From positions 74,912 to 100,886 of the forward strand of contig NW_014577492.1 of NCBI RefSeq assembly GCF_000485595.1: 25,975 bases of DNA, in the 5' to 3' direction. The position numbers were made by a program, and so were the translations under genes. This document shows positions 10,093 through 21,194 of the stretch, one piece after another. The notes under the pieces are model-generated. The model was not told the origin of the DNA, did no database searches, and saw only the letters and a program-made list of their open reading frames with translations. How positions within the stretch are numbered: position 1 is the stretch's first letter; each line of letters starts with the position of its first letter. This DNA comes from Priapulus caudatus. Its lineage: Eukaryota; Priapulida; Priapulimorpha; Priapulimorphida; Priapulidae.

Positions 10093-11417
10093 AACATACA
10101 TACATACATACATACATACAGTCACGCACACGTTTACAAACACACACGCATGCACACATGCATACCGCACGTACACAGGCACAGACGCATAGGTGATCTC
10201 CCTTGAACAACGAAAGCGACAACGTTGCTTACAACGACAGTGGAAGGCACAATGGCGCGTAATTTCATACAAATAGATTAGAATTACTCGAAAATTGCCG
10301 GGCGCGACACGAATTTATACAAGCGAAGCACTTTACTGCCCCGGGGCGTTTCACTAGACAAGCCGGACACGGCTGATGTAACGGCGGGCCATACACTAGC
10401 CAAAGCAATGGAGACAGATAACAAACAGCGTTAACACTAGCAGCGCTTACATAATCCAGAATGCCGCGCCGAAGGTAGGATTGCGCTAATGCACCAGCGA
10501 CAAGCCTTGAATGCATAATGAGTTGCACGTGCGGAGGAATCCGATACAAAGAACGTGTGAAAAAAATGTAGGCGTTATTCACACACCCTTGAATCTCGCA
10601 AACAACAGCATGCACAATGGCAAAGACAATTTGTTGACGCTTGGTCAGAGAATCTAATTATATTACAAAATAACTATATATATAAGCAAACCTCAAAGTC
10701 GATTATCATCAACTTACATGAGTAATGGCTTACTCCAGCTTGCTTGCTGATAATTTAAGCAGTGAACATGTTGATCACGCTTAGTTAGACGTTTCTTAAT
10801 AAAAATTACGTTTACAACGACTGTTTCATGGCAATTCCACGCCAATTTAAATGTTATTAGCAGATTCTTGCACAGCGAAGACGCCCAATTCCGCAAAATC
10901 ATAGCGACAATATTAGTCGCACCTCAAGCGATATATGACTGATACACTACACTTGAAAAAACACTAATTGTGGATTATGCGTTAGTTGCATAGAAAGAAT
11001 TGGATATGAACACTCGCTAACCAGACAGACTAGAAAAGGGCACTCATGGAGCTGCGAATCCTCCGCACCACGATCACTACACCTGTGTATTTGTAGCTGA
11101 GGTTGGCTACTTGTAATGGAAGACGTTGACCTTCGGTTAAAATATCAGTCATAATGAATACTGTCATATGATTAACTGACGTGGTATGTCTGCAGTAGAT
11201 TATGGCATTTCAATTCAGATCGTGTGATATGTCTTCATATCAATACTTCCATGATTATACATGTATAATAGTAGAGATCGAAGCAAACATCGCCAGTCCA
11301 TACATTATAATGATTCAGAGCCGCCAGTCACTCGGACTATTGGTTTGAAATAACCATCGACTATCTGCCTGTGGTTTTTGTTTTTGGATGTGTACGTGCA
11401 TGTATTGATGGGTGACT

Positions 11418-12478
11418 GCTCGCTAGTCCGACGGCCCAATAGTCCGAAAGCCCACTAGTCCGAAAACCCACAGGGGATGGGTATCGATCTATAGTCCTAA
11501 TGTTTAATTAATTAATTATTTTTTAATTTATTTATTTATTTTTAATTTTAATTGTAATTTTAAATTTTTAATTTTTAATTTTAATTTTAATTTTTTAATT
11601 TTAATTTTTAATTTCAATTTAATTTATTTTTATTGAAATTTTTTGGCTATACAGTTAACTAGTAGTACTAGTAGTACGGTATACTAGTAGTAGCGGTTGA
11701 GATTCTGCCCCATCCTCACTTGATGCTCGGGCGTCAATTCAGACTGTATAGACCCTTCTTTAATATTATTCATGACCTGTGGTCTTGCGGCCCACACAAT
11801 GTTAAAAATCAACCACAAATGTAAAAATAAACCACAAAATCATAACATGTCAACCACAAATGGTAAAAATAACCACAAATGTCATAACAGGCAACCACAA
11901 ATGTAAAAATGTTGTGTTAACCACAAATGTAAAACATTTTTATTGTAAGATAAGTTATTATCAGATGTATGTATGTGTGTGGGGTTGTGGGTGTGGGTGG
12001 GTGTGTTGTGAATGGTGTGTGTGTGTGTGTGGTGTGTGTGTGTGTGTGTGAGTGCTGTGAGCGGTGTGTGCGTGCGTCGCCGTGCATGTGTGCGTGCGCG
12101 CATGCGTGGGTACGTGCGCGCGTGCGTGGTGTATGTGCGCCGCGTGCGCGTGTATGTGAATGTAAGCTGGCGGCGATAAGTGAGATTCGGCGGTACTTAA
12201 CAACAGGGGCCTTTAGATATAACGAGTTTCCTGACCTGTTCCGTAGTCTACAATTGGCCACACATCCACACCACCTAGCCCTTCCCACATACACCTCCCC
12301 CTACATCCCCTAAAAAATTTAAATAAAAAAATTAATAATTAATTAAACATTAGGTATAGATCGGTACCCCACCCCTGTGGGTTTTCGGACTAGTGGGTTT
12401 TCGGACTAGTGGGCTTTCGGACTAGTGGGTTTTCGGACTAGTGGGCTTTCGGACTATTGGGCCGTCGGACTAGCGAGC
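11418..12478. mobile_element. Terminal-inverted-repeat DNA transposon, non-autonomous, copy 1
   Basis: The left end GCTCGCTAGTCCGACGGCCC (11418) is the exact inverse of the right end (12459-12478). The inverted repeat continues through AATAGTCCGAAAGCCC, the CACAGGGG motif and TAATTAATTAAACATTAGG. Each end has 16-bp subterminal units of type ACTAGTCCGAAAACCC, two on the left and five on the right. The interior is AT-rich (11508-11645), then a 16-20 bp repeat (11808-11936), then GT/CGTG microsatellite (about 11966-12160). No transposase is encoded. CTG flanks both sides if the ends are taken at CTCGC, compatible with a 3-bp target duplication but too short to prove. The superfamily is not assigned. 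Confidence 0.8.
11808..11936. repeat. AACCACAAATGTAAAA array inside the transposon
   Basis: Six units of AACCACAAA followed by TGTAAAA or a variant occur at about 20-base spacing. Each contains AACCACA, which equals the RUNX core motif. The array is conserved, with errors, in copy 2 at about 17568-17690. RUNX relevance is inference from the motif alone. Confidence 0.8.
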
Positions 12479-12780
12479 TGTAACCGTATGTATGATATTC
12501 ATTGTGGGATGTCATTTATTTATGGATGACCTTTTGCTCCCTGGATTTGTTAATTCTAATAGAACAGACATGCACACTCTGACATACATCTAACTTGCAA
12601 AGCAGATATATTGATTCATGTTTAACGCACATTTAACTACAGTGTACATGTATATGAACAAGGTGGAATGTTAGACCTCTAAATACATTGTACAAGCAAT
12701 TAAAGCAATGAAAATGGGGGAATTGTGTACGTGTATACGTGTATGGAACCTGCAAATGTGCAATGTGCATGCTCAATGCG

Positions 12781-12797
12781 TAACTACGAACTGGCTT
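12781..12797. other. Solo copy of a MITE terminal sequence
   Basis: TAACTACGAACTGGCTT equals 17 of the 19 terminal bases of the inverted-repeat element at 23833-24485. No partner terminus was found upstream, so this is probably a remnant of a deleted or single-ended family member. The neighbouring GTGCATGCTCAATGCG is loosely like the GCGCATGCGC next to the 23833 terminus. Confidence 0.5.
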
Positions 12798-13075
12798 CTT
12801 CTACAGCGCAGTGAACACACTCTGCCACACACAACACGCCTGGAAATACCGCCTGGAACCCCTGCCTCGCGTTAGCAATGGTACGGTCCTTCCGGCGTTA
12901 TGACCCAGCGTTGGAAATATACTTAATGACAATATACTTAATTATTATATGATAATCAGGCCAAGGTCACTCAGAATCAAGAGAGTTCCAGCGCTCCATA
13001 AGATGCACCTGTGGACCAAGTTTGACGTGTCTAACTTTTACGGTTGCAAAGATATCGAGCGGACAGACAGACAGA

Positions 13076-13144
<69 letters not shown>

Positions 13145-13372
13145 GCACACACGCACACACATATACACGCACACGCACACGCGCACGCGCACACACACGC
13201 GCACACACACGCACACAAACACGCACACAAACACACACACACGCACACACATATACACGCACACACACACACACGCACACACACGCACACACACACGCGC
13301 ACACACGCACACAAACACGCGCGCACGCGCACGCACACGCACACAAACACGCACACGCACACACACATACAA
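13076..13372. repeat. (CA)n/(CACG)n array in duplication copy 1
   Basis: About 65 bases of pure (CA) from 13077 are followed by CACG- and CAAACACG-type variants to 13372. Frames through it in all phases are open and spurious. Confidence 0.95.
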
Positions 13373-13772
13373 CCGAGCCAAAAACAATACCCTCCGCTGC
13401 ACTTCGTGCGGAAGATAATAACATCGAGTAGCTAGATTTATTAGATGTGTCACCTTGTAACTTGTCGGTGCAAACGAGATTTTGCGAGAGACGTGTAAGT
13501 TTATGAACGATAGCTGGCGCTGGTAGCACTACTAACTGGTACAAGATTACGAGACTGGTAGTCGAACTTGCATGTTTGGGTGAATACGAAGGTTTCAATA
13601 CATTTTATCGTTACTCTAGACAGTTGCTGTTACTCGAGCAATAGCGGTAGGTAATTAAACTGTCATAAAAGTGGGGGAAAACCACTAGATAATTCTCGTA
13701 AATATGGCTTTAACACCCCCGCAATACCGCTTTGTCGTAGGGAAAATGGAAGGTCATGGTGTCGACCTTCAA

Positions 13773-14285
13773 GATGAGATACTGTTTCCATGGCAACGCC
13801 TTGACAGACGCACACACAAAATATGTCACGCACATCTTCACTTCATGGTGATCAAGTGTATGAAGTTTGATTGGAATCCCTTAAAATCTGTGGAAGTAAT
13901 TCGCGCCACAAACGTTTTGTAACGGCGGGGGCATATATCAAAGATGAGTTATGGTTTCCATGGCAATGCCTTGACCTACGCACACACAAAAATATGTCAC
14001 GCACATCTAAACTTCATGGTGATCAAGTGCATGAAGTTTCATTGGAATCCCTTGAAAACTGTGGAAGTAGTTCGCGCCACAAACTTTTGGCAACGGCGGG
14101 GGATATAATCAAAGATGAGATACGGTTTCCATGGCTACGCCTTGACCGACGCACTCAAACAATAATTATGTCACGCACAGCTACACTTCATGGTGATCCA
14201 CTGTATGAAGTTTCATTGGAATCTCTTGAAAACTGTGGAAGTAGTTCGCGCCACACACTTTTGCAACGGACCGACAGTCAGATGT
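13773..14285. repeat. About 170-bp repeat, three units, copy 1
   Basis: Units start with AAGATGAG at 13771, 13941 and 14112 (period 170-171). Each contains GGTTTCCATGGCAACGCC or a variant, TTCATGGTGATCAAGTG, GAAGTTTCATTGGAATC and GTTCGCGCCACA. Because the period is not a multiple of three in every unit, the 178-codon frame across it is fortuitous. It resembles a short-array dispersed satellite; the family is not named. Confidence 0.88.
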
Positions 14286-14718
14286 CTCCTATATACCCCA
14301 TTCAAACCTCGTTTGCGGGGGTAAAAAATATGCTATTTCTTACAAGCTGTGAACGCGTTGCAAGAACTGGACAATTAAGTGTGAAGACGGGGAAAATTAC
14401 AAGTTAAGAACTGATGTGATGGCTGGTAGCTGACTTTCGTGCATCCATAGCTTGAATATGACCACAGTTACGCTGACCGTCCTCTCGCGTATTCTTACTT
14501 TTCTATCAGGTTCATTACCGTCTATAAATCGGTATCTGCTGTTAACAGTCGGCGGGAAATTCATTCGCTGTCTGTACATGTTAGTCCTGCCTACGTACAA
14601 TTGATTATTGCACGCTCGATTTGTGCCATGTTCTTTATTCATGTAGGCGATGGTAGGTGAGCAAACATAGGAAAGGAGGAAAGAACGTGCGTACTTGTCG
14701 ATTCCAGCCAGCTACGCC

Positions 14719-14841
14719 ATGCTGCTGCTGCTAGGAGTAGGAGTGCTGCTCTTGCTGCTGCAGCTGCTGTTGTTGTTCTTCTTGCTGCTGCTGGCACTGT
14801 TTGCTAACCCAGGTACACGCCGCACGCGTTCTTCGCCATGA
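14719..14841 (+). CDS. Candidate signal-peptide-like short ORF or 5' exon, copy 1
   Basis: An ATG in a fair context (ACGCCATGC) opens 40 codons ending at TGA 14841. The peptide begins MLLLLGVGVL, has an uninterrupted Leu/Phe-rich hydrophobic core to about residue 28, then ALFANPG and a basic tail with RRTR. This is the layout of a secretory signal peptide. A weak 5' splice motif (CCCAG|GTACAC, 14812) falls just after the core. A stronger one (GGTAG|GTGAGC, 14656/14657) precedes the ATG. The core is largely CTG/TTG codons, so a trinucleotide-rich tract could imitate it. No downstream exon was identified. Confidence 0.17.
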   Translation: MLLLLGVGVLLLLLQLLLLFFLLLLALFANPGTRRTRSSP

Positions 14842-15456
14842 TCATCACCAATGGAAACTCGGCTAAATCAGGGCGGGAGAGTACACCCGTGGTGTGCATA
14901 TAGGATTTGAAGGTGATTCCGTAATTTGCGAGGCGAATATTGATCGAGGCGTCATTTTTTCGGGTGCCTTTCTATCCGGCCTAGCTGTGCTCAAATTCTA
15001 CGGTCGGTCAACAGAGGAAATCGGAAGCGAATAATCCTTTTTTGATGGAGAGCGAGAGAAACCAAGGGAGTGACAAGGACAGAGAGAATGGAGCGGTGGT
15101 GAAAGAGAGAGGGGGGGGGGTATGAGAGTGGTGTAAGCCTAGAGCAGCTATCGATTAATTATGTGCTGTACATTGTGCGGTGCTTTTCCTTTTCCCAGTG
15201 ATACACGATTGTTTACACCCGTGCTGTTTACGCCGCTGGGTCAACGCAGTCGAAAGACGCGCGCACTTTTTCCGGTTGATGGACTCTATCACTAGAGACA
15301 GCTGTCAACTTGGGCTCGCTCATGAAAGCGGGGTTAGGGCTACCCGGGGGCGGGGTTAACCTACATGTGCAGGTGTACCTAGACTGCGCGCATTGGGGTG
15401 AGGTTTGGCTTTATATGACGAGGAAGCTGAAGTACTTTAGAGCAGGGAAGCCAGTC

Positions 15457-15895
15457 GAACTGTCGAGCGCGGACCAGTCTATAAAATACGCGGCTTCAGA
15501 AATCCGGTATTTAGCGTTCACACGAGGAAATGCGCGGTCCAAGAGATCCGGTATTTCTCAAGCACGGCAAATTATTCGAGGTCTGGGAAGCCGCGTATTT
15601 ACATCAAGCGCTTTACTATATACTATATACGGATCTGTTTAGATACCGTATTTCTTGGACCGCGCATTTTGCCTCGTGTGAACGCTAAATACCGGATTTC
15701 TTGCTACGTGTGAACGCGGCTTATCCTCGTGTGAACGCTAAATACCGTATTTTTGAAGCCGTGTATTTTATAGACTGGTCCGCGCTCGACAGTTCCAGTA
15801 TAACGCGAGTGGAACTGTCGAGCGCGGACCAGTCTACGTATGTTATCGGCAGTTGGTGCGCATTGCATTGTTTATTTCGCATTGTTCGCTTGATT
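15457..15895. mobile_element. Foldback element, left end only (truncated)
   Basis: GAACTGTCGAGCGCGGACCA at 15457 is mirrored by the inverse ending at 15796, giving a self-complementary module of about 340 bp. Nested within it, TTTAGCGTTCACACGAGG is mirrored by CCTCGTGTGAACGCTAAA near 15676-15693. A second GGAACTGTCGAG follows at 15811 and leads into the segment ending ...CGCTTGATT at 15895. The remaining half seen at 21629-22490 is absent here. Confidence 0.8.
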
Positions 15896-17184
15896 AACAT
15901 ACATACAGATACACGCACACGTATACAAACACACACGCATGCACACATGCATACACGCACGTACACAGACGCACGCATAGGGTCTCCCCTTTGAACAACG
16001 AAAGGCGAAACGTTTTACGAACGAACAGTGAAGGCACAATGGCGGTAATTTCATACAAATAGATTAGAATTACTCGAAATTTGCGCGCGACACGAGATTA
16101 ATACATACGAATGCACTAATGCCCCGGTGGGGTTTCACTAGACAAGCCGGACACGGCTGATGTAAACCGGGGCCATACACTAGCCAAAGCAATGATGACA
16201 GACTAACAAAACACGTTAACACTAGAGCTTATCATAAATCCAGAATGCGCGCGAAGGTAGGATTGCGCTAATGCACCAGCGACAAGCCTGAATGAATAAT
16301 GAGTTGCAGTGCGGAAGGAATCCGATACAAGAACGTTGTGAAAAATGTAGCGTTTATTCACACACGCCATGAATCTCAAAACAACAGCAATGCCAATGGC
16401 AAGACAATTTTGTTGACGCTTGCGTCAGAGAATCTAATTATATATTACAAATAATATATATATAAGCAAATCCTCAAACGTCGATATCATAAACTACATG
16501 AATAATGCTTACTCACTTGCTTGCTGAATAATTTAATGCAGTGAACATGTTGATCGGTTAGTTTAGACGTTTCTTTAAAATTACGTTTACAACGACTGTT
16601 TCTGGCAATTCCAGCCATTTAAATGATTATTTACGAGATTCTTGCACAGAAACGCCCAATCCGCAAAAAATATAGCGAAATATAGTCTCACCTCACAGCG
16701 GATATATGACTGATTACACTAACTTGAAAAACACTCAGTTTTTATGCAGTTATTGCATAGAAAATTGGATATGAACACATCGTAACACAGACAACTAGAA
16801 AGAAGGCACTCATGGAGTGCGAATCCTCCGCACACACGATCACTACACCTGTGATATTTTGTAGGCTGAGGTTGCTACTTGTAATGGATGACGTTGACCT
16901 TGGTAAAATATCAGTCATAATGAATACTTGTCAATGATTAACTGAGTTGGTAGTCTGCAGTAGATTATGGCATTTCAATTCAGATCGTGTGATATGTCTT
17001 CATATCAATACTTCATGATTATACATGTATAATAGTAGAGATCGAAGCAAACATCGCCAGTCCATACCAATTATAATGATTCAGAGCCGCCAGTCACTCG
17101 GACCTATGGTTTGAAATAACCCATCGACTATCTGCCTGTGGTTTTTGTTTTTGGATGTGTACGTGCATGTATGTATGGGTGACT

Positions 17185-17762
17185 GCTCGCTAGTCCGACG
17201 GCCCAATAGTCCGAAAGCCCACTAGTCCGAAAACCCACAGGGGATGGGGTATCGATCTATAGTCCTAATGTTTAATTAATTAATTATTTTTTATTTATTT
17301 ATTATTTTAATATTAATTTGTAATTTTATTTTTAATTTTAATTAATTTTAATTTTTTAATTTTATTTTAATTTGCAATTTAATTTTATTTTTAATTGAAA
17401 TTTTTTGGCTTAACTAGTTACTAGTAGTACTGTAGTACGGTATATAGTGTTAGCGGTTGAGATCTGCGCTCATCCTCACTTGATGCTCTGGGCGTCAATT
17501 CAACTGTATAGACCCTTTCTTTGTAATATTTTCATGACCTGTGGTCTGTTGCGGCCCACAAATGAAAATCAACCACAAATGTAAAAATAACGCACAAATC
17601 ATGCAATGTCAACACAAATGTAAAAATACACAATGGTCGATTAACAGGCAACCACAAATGTAAAATGTTGGTTTACCAACAAATGTAAAACACTTTTTTA
17701 TTGTCAGATAGTGTTATCAGATGTATGTATGTGTGTGGGTGTGTGGGTGTGTTGGGTGGGTG

Positions 17763-17793
<31 letters not shown>

Positions 17794-18207
17794 TGTGTGT
17801 GTGTGGTTGCTGAGTGGTTGAGTGTGTGCGTGCGCGCGATGCATGTGTGCGTGCGCGCGCATGCGTGGTCGTGCGCGCGGTGACGTGTGTATGTGCGCGC
17901 AGTGCGTGTGTAATGTGAATGTAAGTGGGCGCCGATAGTGAATGGCCGCGTATTAGAGGGGCGGCTATAACGACGGTTTTACGTAGTACCATTTGTGCCA
18001 CACATCCACACACTAGCCCTTCCCAAACACTCCCCCTACCATCCCTAAAAACATTTAATAAAAATGTATACTGATTACATTGGTTAGATCGCGGTACCCA
18101 CCCTGTGCGTTTTCGGATAGTGGGTTGCGGGACTAGTGGGCTTCGGACTAGTGGGTCTGTTCGAACTGTGCGTGCTTTCGGACTATTGGGCCGTCGGAAC
18201 TAGCGGC
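17185..18207. mobile_element. Terminal-inverted-repeat DNA transposon, copy 2
   Basis: The same element as 11418-12478 at the equivalent place in the second unit. The left terminus is intact (GCTCGCTAGTCCGACGGCCC), while the right terminus is degraded by small indels. The AT-rich core, the AACCACAAATG array (about 17568-17690) and the GT tract (about 17723-17810) are kept. It was duplicated with the unit, not independently inserted. Confidence 0.8.
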
Positions 18208-18789
18208 TGTACCGTATGTTATGAATATTCATTGTGGGATTGTCATTTATTTATTGGATACCTTTTGCTCCTGGATTATAGTTATTCTAATAGAACGCAT
18301 GCACACTCTGACTACGATCTAACTTGCAAAGCGATATTGAGTCATGTTTAACGCCACATTTACACTACAGTGTACATGTATATGACAAGGTGGAAACTGT
18401 TAGACCATCTAAATACATTGTACAAGCAATTAAAGCAATGAAAATGGGGGACTTGGTGTAGCGTGTTAAGTGTATGGAACTGCAATGTGCAATGTGCTGC
18501 TCAATGCGTACTACGACTGGCTTCTTCTACAGCGCGTGAACACACTTGCCACACACAACACGGCCTGGAAAATACGCGCCTGGACCCCCCTTGCTCGCGT
18601 GTAGCAGCAATGGTACGGTCCTTCCGGCAGGTGATGACCAGCGTTGGAATATTTGATGGACATTCTTATTATATGATAATCAGGCCAAGGTCCTCAGAAT
18701 CAAGAGAGTTCAGCGAATCCTAGGTACTGTGGACCAGTTTGACGTGTCTAACTTTTCGGTTGCAAAGATATCGAGCGGGACAGACAGAC

Positions 18790-19065
18790 AGAGCACACAC
18801 ACAACCCATACCACACAACACACCACCCACCACCCCACACACGCCTGCAACACGCAACACTATTACCACGCCACGCACCGCACACGGCACACACCACACG
18901 CGCACACACACGCACCAAACCGCACCAAACACACACACACGCACCCACATATACACGCACACACAACACACGCACACAGCGCACACACACGCGCACACAC
19001 GCACACAATACCGCGCGCACGCGCACGCTACACGCACACAACACACGCACCGCACAACATACAAC
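18790..19065. repeat. CA/CACG array in duplication copy 2
   Basis: Counterpart of 13076-13372. The long pure (CA) run of copy 1 is replaced by interrupted ACACAACCCATACC-like text, so the array differs between copies more than the flanks do. Confidence 0.93.
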
Positions 19066-19487
19066 CGAGCAAACAATACCCTCCGCCTGCACTTCGGTGC
19101 GGGGAGATAATCAATCGCAGTAGCTAGATTTTTTAGATGTGTCACCTTGTAATTGTCGGTGGCTGCAACGAGATTTTGCCGGAGCGTGTGTTTCATGAAA
19201 CGATAGCTGCGCTAGGTGCACTACTAATGGTCAAGATTCGGAGACTGTAGTCGACTTGCATGTTTGGCGTGATACGAAGGGTCTCAATTACATTTTATCG
19301 TTATCTAGACAGTTGCTGTTACTCGAGCGAATAGCGGTACGGTAATTAACTGTTATAAAGTGGCGGGAAACCACGAGTATTCTCGAATATGGCTTTAACC
19401 ACTTTGTATTTTTTTTATTTTTTTCCCCCGCAATACCGCTTTGGTCGTAGGGGAGAATGAGAAGGTCATCGGGTGCGACTTGAAGAT

Positions 19488-19995
19488 TGAGGATACTGTT
19501 TTTCCATGCACCGCCTATGAGACGCACACAAAAATATGTCACGCCACATCTTCACTTCATCGGTGATCAAGTGTAATGAAGTTTGATTGGATCCCTTAAA
19601 ATCTGTGGAAGTAATTCGCGCCAAACGTTTTGTAACGGCGGGGCGGCACTTATGCAAGATGGTTTGGTTTCCATGGCATGCCTTGACCTACGCATACACA
19701 AAAAATATGCTCACGCACATCTAAACGTCATGATGATCAAGTGCCATGAAGTTTCATTGGCATCCCTTGAAACTGTGGAAGTAGTTCGCGCCACAAACTT
19801 TTGGCACTGGCGAGGGGATATTAATCAAAGTGAGATACGGTTTCCATGGCTACGCCTTGACGACGCACTCAAACATAATTATGCTCACGACGCACAGCTA
19901 CACTTCATGGTGATCCACTGTATGAAGTTTCTTGGAATCTCTTGAAAAACTGTGGAAGTACGTCGACGCACCACTTATTTGCAACGGACCGGACA
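19488..19995. repeat. About 170-bp repeat, three units, copy 2
   Basis: The same three units as 13773-14285, followed by the same GGACAGTCAGATGTCTCC text. The frame is broken several times relative to copy 1. Confidence 0.88.
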
Positions 19996-20437
19996 GTCAG
20001 ATGTCTCCTATATACCCATTTCAATCCTCCGGTTGCGGGCTCGGTAAAAAATATGCTATTTCTTATAAGCTAGGTGACGCGTTGCAAAGAACTGGCCAAT
20101 TAAGTGTGAAGACGGGGAAAATTACAAGTTAAGAACTGATGTGATGGCTGGGAGCTGAACTTTCGTGCATCCACTTAGCTTGAAATATGACCACAGTTAC
20201 CCGCTTGACCGTCTCTCGCGTTCCTTACTTTTCTATCAGGTTCTTACCGTCTATAAATCGGTATCTGCTGTTACCAGTCGGCGGGAAATTTATTCGCTGG
20301 CTGAATGTTGTCCTGCCTACGTACAATTGATTATTGCACGCTCGATTGGGCCATGTTCTTTATTCATGTAGCGATGGTAGGTGAAGCAAACATAGAAGGA
20401 GAAGAACGTGCGTATTGTCGTTCCAGCCAGCTACGCC

Positions 20438-20626
20438 ATGCTGCTGCTGCTAGGAGTAGGAGTGCTGCTCTTGCTGCCTGCAGCTGCTGTCTGTTTTCTT
20501 CTTGCTGCTCGCTGGCATGTGTTGGCTAACCCAGGTACACGCCGCACGCGTTCTTTCGCCATGATCATCACAATGGAAACTCGGTCTAAATCAGGGGGGA
20601 GAGTACACCCGTCGTGTGCATACTAG
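20438..20626 (+). pseudogene. Copy 2 of the signal-peptide-like ORF, frame-shifted
   Basis: The ATG, MLLLLGVGVLLLL start and ANPGTRRTRS segment are kept, but small indels change the middle of the hydrophobic core and the downstream frame. The copy reads 62 codons instead of 40. If the copy-1 ORF is real this is a disrupted duplicate or contains sequence errors. If neither is real, the indels simply show lack of coding constraint. Confidence 0.15.
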
Positions 20627-21194
20627 GATTTGATGGTGATCCGCTAATGTTGGCCGAGGCTGCGGAATTGAATCGAGGCTATTTTTTGGTGCTTTCTATC
20701 CGGCCTAGCGCTGCTCAAATCGCTACGGTCGTCAACAGAGCGAATCGGGAAGCGATAATCCTGTTTTTGGATGGAGGAGCGAGAGAACAAGGGGAGTGAC
20801 AAGGACAAGAGAATGAGCGGTGTGCGTGAAAGAGGAGAGGGGGGGGGTATGGAGGTGGTGTAAGCCTACGACAGCTATCGTTAATTATGTGCTGTGACAT
20901 TGTTGCGGTGCTTTTCCTTTTCCAGTGATACACGAGTTGTTTCACGCCGTGCTGTTTACGCCGCTGGAGTCAACGCAGTCGAAGACGCGCGCACTTGTTT
21001 TCCGGGTTGATGGGACTCTACTCACTAGGAGACAGCTTGTCACTTGGCTCGTTCAGTGAACCGGGTTTAGGGCTACCGGGGCGGCGTTAACTACATGTGC
21101 AGGTGTACCTAGACCTGCGCGCGATTGGGGTGTGAGGTTTGGCTTTATATGACGCAGGAAGCTGAAGTACTTTAGGAGCATGTGAAGCGCAGGC

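Larger units (their letters stand above)
10093..15895. repeat. 5.8-kb tandem duplication, copy 1
   Basis: It begins AACATACATAC and ends TTGTTCGCTTGATT. The same sequence, in the same order and orientation, restarts at 15896. Matching landmarks are GACAAGCCGGACACGGCTG (10359 and 16142), the TIR element, the CA array, the ~170-bp repeat, the CTG-rich ORF and the foldback module. The first 1.3 kb (10093-11417) is low-copy DNA with no credible gene. Copy 1 reads more cleanly than copy 2: the frame through the ~170-bp repeat is intact here and broken in copy 2. Confidence 0.95.

Noticed and set aside
10265-10615. 116-codon minus-strand frame with a C-x2-C-x9-C-x2-C pattern, zinc-ribbon-like
   Set aside because: It starts only at GTG, the Cys spacing is the sole support, and the second copy (about 16065-16390) is broken by indels every few tens of bases.
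13871-14407. 178-codon plus-strand frame with internal peptide repeats (CGSSSRHKLL)
   Set aside because: The peptide repeats simply follow the ~170-bp DNA repeat, and the copy-2 equivalent is frame-broken. There is no domain and no splice context.
15310-15642. 110-codon frame across the foldback module, and similar frames at 21627-21854 and 21900-22163
   Set aside because: The peptides share words only because the DNA is inverted or directly repeated.
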